Shown here piece after piece: positions 51,544-60,248 of a stretch of 64,000 bases of DNA. The translations under genes were made by a program, and so were the position numbers. Source of the stretch: Streptomyces olivochromogenes (GTDB lineage Bacteria > Actinomycetota > Actinomycetes > Streptomycetales > Streptomycetaceae); the NCBI RefSeq assembly GCF_001514115.1, contig NZ_KQ948451.1:1014109-1078108 (forward strand), written 5' to 3'. Under the pieces are notes generated by a model, which was not told the origin of the DNA, did not search any database, and worked only from the letters and a program-made list of their open reading frames with translations. Numbering within the stretch: the stretch's first letter is position 1; the number at the start of each line of letters is the position of its first letter.

Positions 51544-52392
51544 TCACTCCCCGCCGCGCAGGATGGAGTTGCCTTCGTGGGTGACGTCGGGGGTGGTGAC
51601 GGCGAGGCTCAGCCGTCCGCTGAGGCCGTAGAAGGCGACGGGGTTGCGCCACAGCACTTGGTCGACGTCGTCCTCGGTGAACCCGGCGGCCAGCAGGGCG
51701 TCGGCGACGCGGCGGGTCTTGAGGGGGTCGCTTCTGCCCCAGTCCGCGGCCGAGTTGACGAGCACCCGCTCCGGCCCGTACTCCGCCAGGACGGCGACCA
51801 TGCGTTCCTCGTCCATCTTGGTGTCGGGATAGACGGAGAAGCCCAGCCAGCAGCCGCTGTCCTTGGCCTCCTTGACGGTGTTCTCGTTGAGGTGGTCGAC
51901 CAGGACGCGGTCCGGGGACAGGGCGGACTCCCGGACGACGTCGAGGGTGCGGCGCAGGCCGGCCTGCTTGTCGCGGTGCGGGGTGTGGACGAGCGCGGGG
52001 AGCTCGTGGTCGGCGGCGAGTTGCAGCTGGGCGGCGAGGGCGGTGTCCTCGGCGGGGGTCATCGAGTCGTAGCCGATCTCGCCCACGGCCACGACCTGGT
52101 CCTTGACGAGATAGCGCGGCAGTTCGTCGAGGACGGGGACACAGCGGGGGTCGTTCGCCTCCTTGGGGTTGAGGGCGAGCGCGCAGTGGTGGGCGATGCC
52201 GTACTGGGCGGCGCGGAAGGGTTCCCAGCCGAGGAGGGAGTCGAAGTAGTCGAGGAAGGAGGCGACCGAGGTGCGGGGCTGGCCGAGCCAGAAGGAGGGC
52301 TCGACGAGGGCGCGGACACCCGCGGTGTGCATGGCCTCGTAGTCGTCGGTGGTCCGTGACGTCATGTGGATGTGGGGGTCGAAGATGCGCAT
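51544..52392 (-). CDS. TatD-family metal-dependent hydrolase (EboB-like)
   Basis: 282 residues. ATG 52392 overlaps the eboA stop by one base (TGATG). Metal ligands are in FDPHIHMTSR, the bridging E in VAVGEIGYDS, LVHTPHRDK, VDHLNE and NSAADWG. The family includes nucleases and small-molecule hydrolases; within ebo clusters this position is EboB, of unknown reaction. Confidence 0.9.
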   Translation of the reverse strand: MRIFDPHIHMTSRTTDDYEAMHTAGVRALVEPSFWLGQPRTSVASFLDYFDSLLGWEPFRAAQYGIAHHCALALNPKEANDPRCVPVLDELPRYLVKDQVVAVGEIGYDSMTPAEDTALAAQLQLAADHELPALVHTPHRDKQAGLRRTLDVVRESALSPDRVLVDHLNENTVKEAKDSGCWLGFSVYPDTKMDEERMVAVLAEYGPERVLVNSAADWGRSDPLKTRRVADALLAAGFTEDDVDQVLWRNPVAFYGLSGRLSLAVTTPDVTHEGNSILRGGE

Positions 52393-53096
52393 CAGGACTC
52401 CTTGCCGGATGTGCGGTCGGTACCGCACGGGCCTGCGGGGGCGGCGGTGGGCTCGGTCAGGGCCAGGACGCGGTGCAGGTCCTCGGGGACGGGACGGTCC
52501 GCGGCGGTGCGTTCCCGCGCGTAGTCGCCGAGCATCCGGGCGAGTTCGGCGTCCGCGTGGGCGCGCGGCGCCAGGTCGGCCACGACGTCCACGGGTACGC
52601 CGGTGAACAGGCATTTGAGGACGGCGTGCCGCCAGGTGTGGGCGTCCAGGTGGCGGGCGGCGTACGGGCCGAGGGCGGCGGCGACGAGCCGGGTGTCGTT
52701 GGTGCGCAGGGCGTCCTCGACGAGGGGCAGCGCGTCGGGGCCGGGCACGAGGTGGGGCAGGGCGTGCAGGACGGCCCGGCGTTCGGCGGCCGTGCCCTGC
52801 CGGTAGACGCGGGCGAGTGCGTCCGGGTCGGCGTGGGCGGCGTGCAGGAGGAGCACGCGGGCGGCGTCGGCGTGCTCGGGGCCGCAGCGGCGGGCCGCCT
52901 CCGCGATGCGCAACTCCCAGACGGAGATGGGTCCGTGGGTGCCGGGATGGTCGGCGGCCTCGTCGAGGGCCTGGTCCAGCCAGGCGCGGGCGGGCGGGGC
53001 GAGGGAGGTGTTCAGGCGGGCGTGCAGGGCGGCGAGGGTGGGTTCGGCCGGGTGGTTCGCCGTGCTGCCGTGGGACGCGTGCGGGTGGTGGTTCAC
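52392..53096 (-). CDS. eboA: EboA-domain protein
   Basis: 234 residues from GTG 53096, overlapping the preceding stop as GTGA. All-helical: ARLNTSLAPPARAWLDQAL, WELRIAEAARRCGPEH, ARVLLLHAA, the conserved-looking HLDAHTWRHAVLKCLFTGVP, and LARMLGDYARERTAA. The last two motifs are diagnostic of EboA domains. No catalytic motif is visible. It is the family marker for the cluster. Confidence 0.88.
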   Translation of the reverse strand: MNHHPHASHGSTANHPAEPTLAALHARLNTSLAPPARAWLDQALDEAADHPGTHGPISVWELRIAEAARRCGPEHADAARVLLLHAAHADPDALARVYRQGTAAERRAVLHALPHLVPGPDALPLVEDALRTNDTRLVAAALGPYAARHLDAHTWRHAVLKCLFTGVPVDVVADLAPRAHADAELARMLGDYARERTAADRPVPEDLHRVLALTEPTAAPAGPCGTDRTSGKES

Positions 53097-54079
53097 GGGG
53101 TGCTCCCTTCGGCGCCTGCGGGGATCGCCCGGGCCGCGCGGTGGAGGAACGGGAGGGACCGTGCGGCGAAGTGGGGGCCCGCGTGGGAGTGGCGGGGCAG
53201 TTCGACGACGGTCAGCGCCTGGTAGCCGGTGGCGGCCAGGGCTTCGAGTACGGGCGGGAAGTCGATCTCCCCGTCCCCGAACGGGAGGTGTTCGTGGTGG
53301 CCGCGGCGCATGTCCTCGATCTGGACGTGCCGCAGCCAGGGGGCGGCGGCGCGGACGCAGTCGGCGGGTGGCAGGGGTTCCAGGCACTGGCAGTGGCCGA
53401 TGTCGAGGGTGAGGCCGAGGGCGGGCGGGTCGCCGAGGATGCGGCGCAGGTGGTGGAAGTCGGCGAGGGTGGCGAGGAGATGGCCTGGTTCGGGTTCGAC
53501 GGCGAGCGGGATGCCGGCGTGGGTGGCCGCGTCCAGCACGGGGGTGAGTGCCTCGGCGAGGCGCTTCCAGGCGGTGTCCTCGGCTGTGGCGGCCGTGGCG
53601 GCCGGATTGGCCGGGTCGGCTGGGGTGGGCGGGTTGGCCCTGTCGGCCAGGTGCGCCGGGAGTACGCCGCTGAAGCAGTGGACGGCGTGGGCGCCGAGGT
53701 CGGCGGCGATGCGGACTGCGCGGATGAGGAGGTCGACGCGGCGGGCCCGGTCGGCCGGGTCCGGGTCGAGGAGAGAGGGGCCGTGCTTGCGGCGCGGGTC
53801 GAGCACATAGCGGGCGCCGGTCTCGACGGTGACGCCGAGTCCGAGGGTGTCCAGCCTGCGAGCCACCTTCCGGGTGCGGGCGGCGACGTCCGGGGCCAGC
53901 GGGTCCAGGTGCATGTGGTCGAGGGTCAGGCCGACGCCGTCGTAGCCGAGGTCCGCGAGGAGGGCGAGGGCGTCGTCGAGGCGGAGGTCGGCGAGACCGT
54001 TGGTGCCGTAGCCGAAGCGGAGGGGGTGGGCGTTCGTGGCGTGGGGCCGGGGGTTCGTGCGGTGGGGTGTCGGGGTCAT
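53093..54079 (-). CDS. Sugar-phosphate isomerase/epimerase (TIM barrel)
   Basis: 328 residues from ATG 54079, ATGA overlap with the prenyltransferase stop. Xylose-isomerase-like barrel: RFGYGTNGLADLRLDDALAL, DGVGLTLDHMHLDP, LAVEPEPGHLL with metal Glu, LTLDIGHCQCLEP, HVQIEDMRRGHHEHLPFG and VVELPRHSH. It probably epimerises or isomerises the cyclised sugar intermediate made by the first operon enzyme (inference). Confidence 0.88.
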   Translation of the reverse strand: MTPTPHRTNPRPHATNAHPLRFGYGTNGLADLRLDDALALLADLGYDGVGLTLDHMHLDPLAPDVAARTRKVARRLDTLGLGVTVETGARYVLDPRRKHGPSLLDPDPADRARRVDLLIRAVRIAADLGAHAVHCFSGVLPAHLADRANPPTPADPANPAATAATAEDTAWKRLAEALTPVLDAATHAGIPLAVEPEPGHLLATLADFHHLRRILGDPPALGLTLDIGHCQCLEPLPPADCVRAAAPWLRHVQIEDMRRGHHEHLPFGDGEIDFPPVLEALAATGYQALTVVELPRHSHAGPHFAARSLPFLHRAARAIPAGAEGSTP

Positions 54080-55059
54080 GTGACGCTCACCTTCCTCGCG
54101 AATCTGCGGGCCGCCGGGGCGAGGGCGGCCGTGAGAAGGGCGGAGGCGAGGGCGCCGGAGCGGGCCGCGAGCGCGGCCTGGAGGGGGATCATCGCGCGGA
54201 TTCCGCCGCCGACGGCTCGCTGGGTGAGCGGGGGTGAGGGGTTGAGGGTGGCGTGGAGGAGGGGGCGGCCCGAGGTGGTGAGGAAGGCGGCGGCAAGGAC
54301 GGTGCGTAGGGGGTCCGCGGCGGGGTGCCGGGAAGGGTCCGCGGCGGGGTGTCGGGAGGGGGCCGCGCCCGAGGCCCCCGGGGTTCTCGTCAGCCTCCAG
54401 GCCAGCATGCCCGTCGTGGTGAGCGCGGCGAGCGGTGCGAGCGGCGAACCGCCCCGGGTCTCGCCGCGGGACACCGTGGTCACCGCGAGGGTGTGGGTGG
54501 CCAGGGTCAGGGCGGAGGGCAGGGCGGGGCGGGCGCTGCCGCCGGTGGCCGTCGCGCCGAGGAGCAGGTCCAGGCCCCGCGCGGTGGCCATCGCCGCCGG
54601 CCCGGCGGGGGTTCGCTTGAGCGCGAGGTCGTATGCCCAGACGGTGGCTGCGAGGGGGGCCGCGACGGCGAGGGCCGGGCGTCCGGCGCGTGCTGCCAGG
54701 GCCAGGCCCGCCGCCGTGAGGGCGCCTGCGGCGACGAGGGCCCCGGACGGGTGGATGCGTCCGGAGGGCAGTGGGCGGTGGGGGCGTTCGAGGGCGTCCT
54801 CGGTCTGGTCGGCCCAGTCGTTGAGGGCCATGCCCGCCTCGTACAGACAGAGGGAGGAGGCGATGGCGAGCAGGGTGCGGGGGTTGGGACGGTTGCCGGT
54901 GGTGGCGGCGCCGGCGAGAGCGTCGCCCGGGACGGTGAACAGGGCAGGGAGACGGAGGAGTTCGGCCCAAGCCCTGGCCTTCGTACCTGTCGGCGGGCTC
55001 GGAATCGGGCTCAGGTTCGTGGTGGTGGGTCGGTCCGGCCTGGGCGAGCGCGGCGTCAT
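54076..55059 (-). CDS. UbiA-type prenyltransferase (EboC-like)
   Basis: 327 residues from ATG 55059, overlapping the upstream stop as ATGA. Integral membrane protein with ~8 spans. The first Asp-rich motif is NDWADQTED, and the second region is YDLALKRTPAG. UbiA enzymes attach isoprenyl chains to aromatic or cyclitol acceptors. An internal 24-bp duplication doubles SRHPAADP near residues 236-251 in a cytoplasmic loop. In ebo clusters EboC holds this role. Confidence 0.9.
   Translation of the reverse strand: MTPRSPRPDRPTTTNLSPIPSPPTGTKARAWAELLRLPALFTVPGDALAGAATTGNRPNPRTLLAIASSLCLYEAGMALNDWADQTEDALERPHRPLPSGRIHPSGALVAAGALTAAGLALAARAGRPALAVAAPLAATVWAYDLALKRTPAGPAAMATARGLDLLLGATATGGSARPALPSALTLATHTLAVTTVSRGETRGGSPLAPLAALTTTGMLAWRLTRTPGASGAAPSRHPAADPSRHPAADPLRTVLAAAFLTTSGRPLLHATLNPSPPLTQRAVGGGIRAMIPLQAALAARSGALASALLTAALAPAARRFARKVSVT
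54311..54358 (-). repeat. 24-bp tandem duplication in the prenyltransferase gene
   Basis: Two adjacent 24-base copies beginning GGGTCCGCGGCGGGGTG (54311 and 54335, two base differences) encode the in-frame duplication S-R-H-P-A-A-D-P. Confidence 0.9.
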
Positions 55060-56198
55060 CGGGTCTCCCCGGGGAGTGCGCGGAGCCGTAGCGCGAACCC
55101 CGCCAGGGCGGCGTACTGCTCACCCAGCGCCGCGGGCCCGTCGCCCACCGGGTCCTTGAAGTAGAAGCCGAGTTCGCTCAGGGGGCCCGAGAGACCGGCC
55201 TCGTGTGCCCGGGACACCAGGCGCGCGAGGTCGAGGACCAGGGGCGCCGCCAGTGCGGAGTCGCAGCCCTGCCAGGTGGTCTGCAGGATCATCCGGGTGC
55301 CGAGGAAGCCGTCGAAGGCGATGTGGTCCCAGGCGGTCTTCCAGTCGCCGAGGGCCGGTACGTCGTCGATGTGGACCTCGCCCTGCGGGGCCGCGCCCAG
55401 GGTGTCCGCGAGGACCCGTTCCTTGCCCGCGTTCTTGGCCGCGGCGGCGGCCGGGTCGGCGAGGGACGCACCGTCGCCGCCGCCGAGCAGATTGGTGCCG
55501 GACCAGGCGCGGATCGCCAGGGCGCGCTGCGCGAACATCGGGCCGAGCACCGACCGCAGCAGGGTCTGGCCCGTCTTGCCGTCGCGGCCGGCGTAAGGGA
55601 GACGGGCGGCGCGTGCCGCCGAGGCGAGCGCGGGGTGGTGCAGGCCGGTGGACGGGGTGAAGTTCACGTAGGGGCAGCCGGCCGCCAGCGCTGCCGCCGC
55701 GTACAGCGAGCTCGGGGGCAGGGCGGAGCCCACGGGCGCGGGTTCGGTGGAGGCCACGTTCAGCACGACCACGCGGGTCAGGCCCCGTCGTCGTACGAAG
55801 TCGCGCAGATCGGCCGCGAAGGCGTCCACGAGCTCGGAGTCGTCCCGTGTGTCGCCGGGGGCGGGGCCGCCGGGGCGGATCTCCGCGTCGGCGGCTTCCA
55901 GTTCGGCCGCGATCGCCGAGGGGAGTCCGGGTGGCAGCACACCACCGGCGGCCAGGGCCTCGGCCCGTTTCGGCAGTGGGCAGTCCACGGTGTCGTGACC
56001 GCCGAAGACGAGGGAGGACAGGGTGGGCAGGCCGCACTCGGCGAAGAGGGATGTCTCGGTGACCATGCCCGTCGGGGGGTGCAGGCCGGCGGTGAGGGCC
56101 GCGCAGCCCGCGATGACGGTGGTGGCGACGGAGCCGCGGGCTCCGATCAGCCACACCCCCACCCGAGGTTCGGAAAGGGACGCGGGCATGGGGGACAT
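55056..56198 (-). CDS. Inositol-3-phosphate synthase (MIPS family)
   Basis: 380 residues from ATG 56198. NAD-binding loop VWLIGARGSVATTV, VVVLNVASTEP, NFTPSTG, GRDGKTGQTLLRSVLGPMFA, the catalytic lysine region AWSGTNLLGGGDG, and FDGFLGTRM. It converts glucose 6-phosphate to inositol 3-phosphate using enzyme-bound NAD. It heads the ebo-type operon. The primary housekeeping MIPS is expected elsewhere, so this copy is probably specialised and occupies the role of EboD, another NAD-dependent sugar-phosphate cyclase. Confidence 0.93.
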   Translation of the reverse strand: MSPMPASLSEPRVGVWLIGARGSVATTVIAGCAALTAGLHPPTGMVTETSLFAECGLPTLSSLVFGGHDTVDCPLPKRAEALAAGGVLPPGLPSAIAAELEAADAEIRPGGPAPGDTRDDSELVDAFAADLRDFVRRRGLTRVVVLNVASTEPAPVGSALPPSSLYAAAALAAGCPYVNFTPSTGLHHPALASAARAARLPYAGRDGKTGQTLLRSVLGPMFAQRALAIRAWSGTNLLGGGDGASLADPAAAAAKNAGKERVLADTLGAAPQGEVHIDDVPALGDWKTAWDHIAFDGFLGTRMILQTTWQGCDSALAAPLVLDLARLVSRAHEAGLSGPLSELGFYFKDPVGDGPAALGEQYAALAGFALRLRALPGETR

Positions 56199-56266
56199 GG
56201 GCAGCCTCCTTGTCGTACGTCAGCCACACAGGGGAGAGGAGAGAGAAAGAAGAGAGGTGGGCGAGA

Positions 56267-56300
56267 CGGCGGGCGGGGGTCCGGCGTCCCCCGCCCGCCG
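56267..56300 (-). terminator. Hairpin after the ThuA-DUF1080 gene
   Basis: CGGCGGGCGGGGG, 8-base loop, CCCCCGCCCGCCG: a perfect 13-bp stem directly beyond the stop at 56305. It separates the carbohydrate locus from the ebo-type operon, which starts 69 bases further on. Confidence 0.88.
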
Positions 56301-56304
56301 CCGG

Positions 56305-57648
56305 TCAGTCGCCCTTCGTGGGCAGTTCCTTGATCCGGACGTCACGGAAGGACACCTGGTCGTAGGCTCCGTGGTTCTGGAGGCCGATGTGTCCGTCGCG
56401 CAGGCTTCGTACCGGATCGGTGTTGGTGAAGTCGTTGATCTTCACGCCGTTGAGCCAGACGCGGAGGTGCTCGCCCTCCACGCGGATCTCGTACGTGTTC
56501 CACTCCCCCGGCGGGTTCAGCGCGCGGTCGCGCTTCTTCAGGTCGGCGGACTGGAAGCTGTACACGGCCCCGGTGGTGCGGTCGGGGGCGTCGGTCGCGT
56601 CGATCTGGACCTCATAGCCGTTGTTGACGGCCGACCAGGGGTCGTCGGACTCCGGAAACCCGACGAACACTCCGGAGTTGTCGTCCCCGGCCACCCGCCA
56701 GTCCAGCTTCAGCGAGTACGAGCCGAACTCGGAACCGGCGTACCAGAGCATCCCCAGGCCGTCGTGCGACGTCAGCGTGCCGTCGTCGCTCAGCGAGAAC
56801 GAGCCCGGGCCCGCCTGTTTCCACGCCGCCAGCGACTGAGCCGTGCCGTCGAAGAGCGGCCGGTAGCCGTTCTCCGGGCGGCAGTCGGCCTGGGCGGCGC
56901 CGATGGCGTACCGGATGCCGCCCAGCAGGTGCTGCCGGAAGGCGGGTTCGGCGTACGACTCCTTGGTGTGGCCGCCCCCGGTGTAGAAGGCGCGGCCGCC
57001 CCGGTACTCCTGGCACCAGGCGATCGGATGGTCGCCGCTCATCGTGCCGCCGGTGTACGAGGACTCGTCGAGCGAGGCGAGGACGTGGGCCCTGTCGCGT
57101 GGGTTCGAGCGGTAGTTGTACCACTCGTCCGTGCGCTCCCAGGATCTCGGGAGCCCCGAGGTCGCCGGATGGGAGCGGTCCTCGACGGTGACCGTCGCGG
57201 GCTGGATCGCGGGGTGCGACTGGAAGTACGCGCCCGCGAGGCCGCCGTAGAAGGCCCAGTCGTACTCGGTGTCGGCGGCCGCGTGGATGCCCACATAGCC
57301 GCCGCCCCGCTTGATGTACCGCTCGAAGGCGGCCTGTTCGGTGGTGTCGAGGACGTCACCGGTCGTCGAGAGGAAGACGACGGCGTCGTACCGCGCCAGG
57401 TTGCGTGGCGTGAAGGCGCCCGCGTCCTCCGTGGCGTCGACCGCGAAGCCGCCCGTGGCCCCGAGCTCCCGTACGGCCGCGATCCCCTCGGGGATCGAGT
57501 CGTGCCGGAAGCCCGCGGTCTTCGAGAAGACCAGCACCCGGCTCCTGTCGAGGCCGTCCGCGCCCTTCGACGCCGCCGGTCCCGACACACACCCGAGGAG
57601 CAGGGCGGCAGCGGCACCCACGGTCAGCATGCGTAGCGATGTGCGCAT
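56305..57648 (-). CDS. ThuA-DUF1080 lipoprotein (3-keto-disaccharide hydrolase type)
   Basis: 447 residues from ATG 57648 (ATG 57654 and GTG 57657 are alternatives). Lipobox LLLGC near residue 20. Domain 1 (~35-255) is ThuA-like: RVLVFSKTAGFRHDSI, DAVVFLSTTGD, GGGYVGIHAAADTEYDW and YTGGGHTKESY. Domain 2 (~260-445) is a DUF1080 lectin-fold domain: YRPLFDGTAQSLAAWKQAG, GMLWYAGSEFGSY, DNSGVFVGFPES, GLQNHGAYDQVSFRDVRIK. DUF1080 enzymes cleave 3-keto-glycosides. Anchored on the outer face of the membrane; operon with the gene upstream (15 bases). Confidence 0.9.
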   Translation of the reverse strand: MRTSLRMLTVGAAAALLLGCVSGPAASKGADGLDRSRVLVFSKTAGFRHDSIPEGIAAVRELGATGGFAVDATEDAGAFTPRNLARYDAVVFLSTTGDVLDTTEQAAFERYIKRGGGYVGIHAAADTEYDWAFYGGLAGAYFQSHPAIQPATVTVEDRSHPATSGLPRSWERTDEWYNYRSNPRDRAHVLASLDESSYTGGTMSGDHPIAWCQEYRGGRAFYTGGGHTKESYAEPAFRQHLLGGIRYAIGAAQADCRPENGYRPLFDGTAQSLAAWKQAGPGSFSLSDDGTLTSHDGLGMLWYAGSEFGSYSLKLDWRVAGDDNSGVFVGFPESDDPWSAVNNGYEVQIDATDAPDRTTGAVYSFQSADLKKRDRALNPPGEWNTYEIRVEGEHLRVWLNGVKINDFTNTDPVRSLRDGHIGLQNHGAYDQVSFRDVRIKELPTKGD

Positions 57649-57663
57649 GACCATCACCCCCCG

Positions 57664-60168
57664 TCAGCTCGTCGTGAAGGTGAAGTCGTCCACGTCGTAG
57701 AGCGCTCCGGTGCCGCTTCCCTTGAAGACGAGGTAGAGCGTGGTGGTGCCGCGCGGGGCGTGCGCGAGATCGGCGCTCACGTCCTGGAAGGTGTCCCAGC
57801 CGCCCGTCACCGGTACGGTCGCCCGGCCCAGCGTGCGGCCGGTCGGGGAGCCCGCGCGGATCTCGAGGGTGCCGCCCGCGCCGGCGGAGGCGACGCGTGC
57901 CGTGATCTTCTGGGCGTCGCTCAGGGAGTAGGGCGTGAAGGAGATCCAGTCACCGTTGTCGATGTCACCGACGGTCCTGCCGCCGTGCGCGGTGGTCTTC
58001 GACTGGACGGTGATGCCGGAGGCCTTGCCGTAGTGCTCGGCCTGGCGGTGCTTGGGCTGGAGCACGTTCTGGTCGTGGGTGGTCAGCGGTGCCTGGCCGC
58101 CGCCTCCGCCGTCGGTGTACTCGGCGTCGAGGACTCCGAAGATGTTGGCGTCCTGGTCGTGGCCGCCGTCGGCGCTGGTCTGGAGGGTGCCGGAGCAGCC
58201 GTTCGCCGAGGTGAGCGGGTGGCCGTGGCTGTCGTGGCCGAGGATGAAGGTGACCTTCACCTTGGCGCAGTCGATCGCTCGGCCGTCCTCGGGGTCGGTG
58301 ACCTTCACCTTGAACGGCACGGGGTCGCCGAAGCTGAACAGCTGGCCGTCACGCGGTTGTTCGATCACGACCTTGGGTGCGGTGTTGCCGACCACGATCC
58401 GCACGCTCGCGCTGCCGGTGCGGCCGGTCGCGTCCTTGGCGGTCACCGTCGCCGTGTAGGTGCCGTTCGCCTTGTACTTGTGAGAGGGGTTCGCCGCCGT
58501 CGACGTACCGCCGTCACCGAAGTCCCAGCTGTAGGTGAGGGCGTCGCCGTCCGCGTCGGACGAACCGGCCGAGGAGAAGCTCACCTTGAGCGCGGCCTGC
58601 CCCGAGGTGCGGTCGGCCGCGGCCTGCGCGACCGGCGAGTGGCCGTCGGTGGCGTTCTCGATGCGGTAGAGGCCCGAGTTCTCGTCGCCGCCGAACCAGG
58701 CGGTGCCGTAGTCGAGGACGTACAAGGCGCCGTCCGGTCCGAAGGCCATGTCCATCACCTGCGTGCCGGTCCACGGGACGGAGTTGATGGACTGCACCGT
58801 GCCGGCGGAATCGCTCGCGATCCGCTTGATCCAGCGGCGGCCGAACTCTCCGGCGAAGAAGTTCCCGTCGTACGCCTGCGGGAACTTCACGGGCGAGTCG
58901 AGCGAGGCGTCGTAGTGGTAGACCGGGCCGCCCATCGGGGACTCCGAGCCGCTGCCGAACTCCGGGACGGAAGCGCCGTCGTAGGGGATCCAGGCGGGCT
59001 GGGCCGGGGGCAGGTCCGTCAGTCCCGTGTTGTGCGGGGAGGTGTTCTTCGGGGCGTTGCAGTCGAAGGCGGCGCCGGAGGTCTTCGTCGCGAAGTCGTA
59101 GTCCACGTAGGCGTCGTTCTTGCCCGTGCAGTACGGCCAGCCGAAGTTGCCGGGGCCGGTGACGCGGGCGAACTCGACCTGGCCGCCGGGGCCGCGTGCC
59201 GGGTCGGCCGCGCCGGCGTCGGGGCCGTAGTCACCGACGTAGACGATGCCTGTCGCCTTGTCGACGCTGAAGCGGAACGGGTTGCGGAAGCCCATCGCGT
59301 AGATCTCGGGCCGCGTCTTGTCCGTGCCGGGCGGGAAGAGGTTGCCGTCGGGGATGGAGTACGAGCCGTCGGCGTTCACCTTGATGCGCAGGATCTTGCC
59401 GCGCAGGTCGTTGGTGTTGCCGGCTGAGCGCTGGGCGTCGAAGACCGGGTTGCGGTCGGGGCGCTCGTCGATGGGCGTGAAGCCGTCGGACTGGAAGGGG
59501 TTGGTGTCGTCCCCGGTCGACAGGTACAGGTTCCCCGCCGCGTCGAAGTCGATGTCGCCGCCGACGTGGCAGCAGATGCCGCGGGTGGTCTTGACCTCGA
59601 GGACGTTCTTCTCGCTCGCGGTGTCGAGGGTGCCGTCCGTCTTGAGGACGAAGCGGGAGAGGCGGTTGACGCCGTCGAAGGGTGCGAAGTCGGCCGCCGT
59701 GCCCGTCTCGGGGGCGTCGCCCGCCGGGGTGTTCAGGGGCGGCGCGTAGTAGAGGTAGATGAAGCGGTTGTCGGCGAAGCCCGGGTCTATGCCGACGCCT
59801 TGCAGGCCTTCCTCGTCGTGCGTGTAGACGTCGAGTTTGCCCGCGATCCTGGTGTTTCCGGCCGCGTCGGTGAGGCGGAGTTCGCCGTCGCGCGAGGTGT
59901 GCAGGACCGAGCGGTCGGGGAGCACGGCGAGCGACATGGGCTCGCCGACCTCGGGCTCGCCCTTGGCGAGGGTGACCTGCTGGAAGTCCTCCGCCGCTGC
60001 CGTGTTCCCCGGGTCGGCGACGGCTGCGCCGGCCGGGGGTGCGGTGAGGGTGAGCGAGGCGGCCGCGAGCAACGCGCCGCTCAGCAGGGCGAGCGCTCGC
60101 CGGTATGCGGGGCGTCGTCTGTGGGTCTCGGTTCTGTCGGTGCGGGTGGCGCGGTCTTTCCCGTGCAC
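57664..60168 (-). CDS. Exported PQQ-type glucose/sorbosone dehydrogenase with PKD and CBM6-like domains
   Basis: 834 residues. Signal peptide to about residue 48 (RALALLSGALLAAASLTL ... GAA). A six-bladed propeller (~60-500) of the GSDH family: PMSLAVLPDRSVLHTSRDG, EEGLQGVGIDPGFADNRF, the active-site-like CCHVGGDIDFD, NTNDLRGKILRI, and AMGFRNPFRFS. A PKD domain (~525-610, YSWDFGDGGTSTAANPSH), a bacterial Ig-like section (~610-690), and a C-terminal CBM6-type module (~700-834). It would oxidise a sugar or polyol outside the cell while bound to a polymer. It pairs with the ThuA-DUF1080 gene. Confidence 0.92.
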   Translation of the reverse strand: MHGKDRATRTDRTETHRRRPAYRRALALLSGALLAAASLTLTAPPAGAAVADPGNTAAAEDFQQVTLAKGEPEVGEPMSLAVLPDRSVLHTSRDGELRLTDAAGNTRIAGKLDVYTHDEEGLQGVGIDPGFADNRFIYLYYAPPLNTPAGDAPETGTAADFAPFDGVNRLSRFVLKTDGTLDTASEKNVLEVKTTRGICCHVGGDIDFDAAGNLYLSTGDDTNPFQSDGFTPIDERPDRNPVFDAQRSAGNTNDLRGKILRIKVNADGSYSIPDGNLFPPGTDKTRPEIYAMGFRNPFRFSVDKATGIVYVGDYGPDAGAADPARGPGGQVEFARVTGPGNFGWPYCTGKNDAYVDYDFATKTSGAAFDCNAPKNTSPHNTGLTDLPPAQPAWIPYDGASVPEFGSGSESPMGGPVYHYDASLDSPVKFPQAYDGNFFAGEFGRRWIKRIASDSAGTVQSINSVPWTGTQVMDMAFGPDGALYVLDYGTAWFGGDENSGLYRIENATDGHSPVAQAAADRTSGQAALKVSFSSAGSSDADGDALTYSWDFGDGGTSTAANPSHKYKANGTYTATVTAKDATGRTGSASVRIVVGNTAPKVVIEQPRDGQLFSFGDPVPFKVKVTDPEDGRAIDCAKVKVTFILGHDSHGHPLTSANGCSGTLQTSADGGHDQDANIFGVLDAEYTDGGGGGQAPLTTHDQNVLQPKHRQAEHYGKASGITVQSKTTAHGGRTVGDIDNGDWISFTPYSLSDAQKITARVASAGAGGTLEIRAGSPTGRTLGRATVPVTGGWDTFQDVSADLAHAPRGTTTLYLVFKGSGTGALYDVDDFTFTTS

Positions 60169-60212
60169 GAATGCCTCCAGAAAGGGGCTGGTTGTACGAG
60201 CGGGTGCTTGCG

Positions 60213-60234
60213 CCGGGGTGCGCCGTCACCCCGG
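60213..60234 (-). terminator. Hairpin between isomerase and GSDH genes
   Basis: CCGGGGTG, 6-base loop, CACCCCGG: a perfect 8-bp stem just past the isomerase stop. It may attenuate transcription into the GSDH gene. Confidence 0.55.
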
Positions 60235-60248
60235 AGACACAGGAGAAG

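Noticed and set aside
48974..56198. Reading the ebo-type operon as a plain inositol catabolism locus
   Set aside because: No inositol dehydrogenase or iolBCDE-type genes occur in it, whereas EboA, EboE, TatD and UbiA-type genes are diagnostic of ebo clusters.
57760..59427. A 555-codon plus-strand frame opposite the GSDH gene
   Set aside because: Val/Gly/Arg-rich antisense translation without any domain; the minus-strand gene has full domain support.
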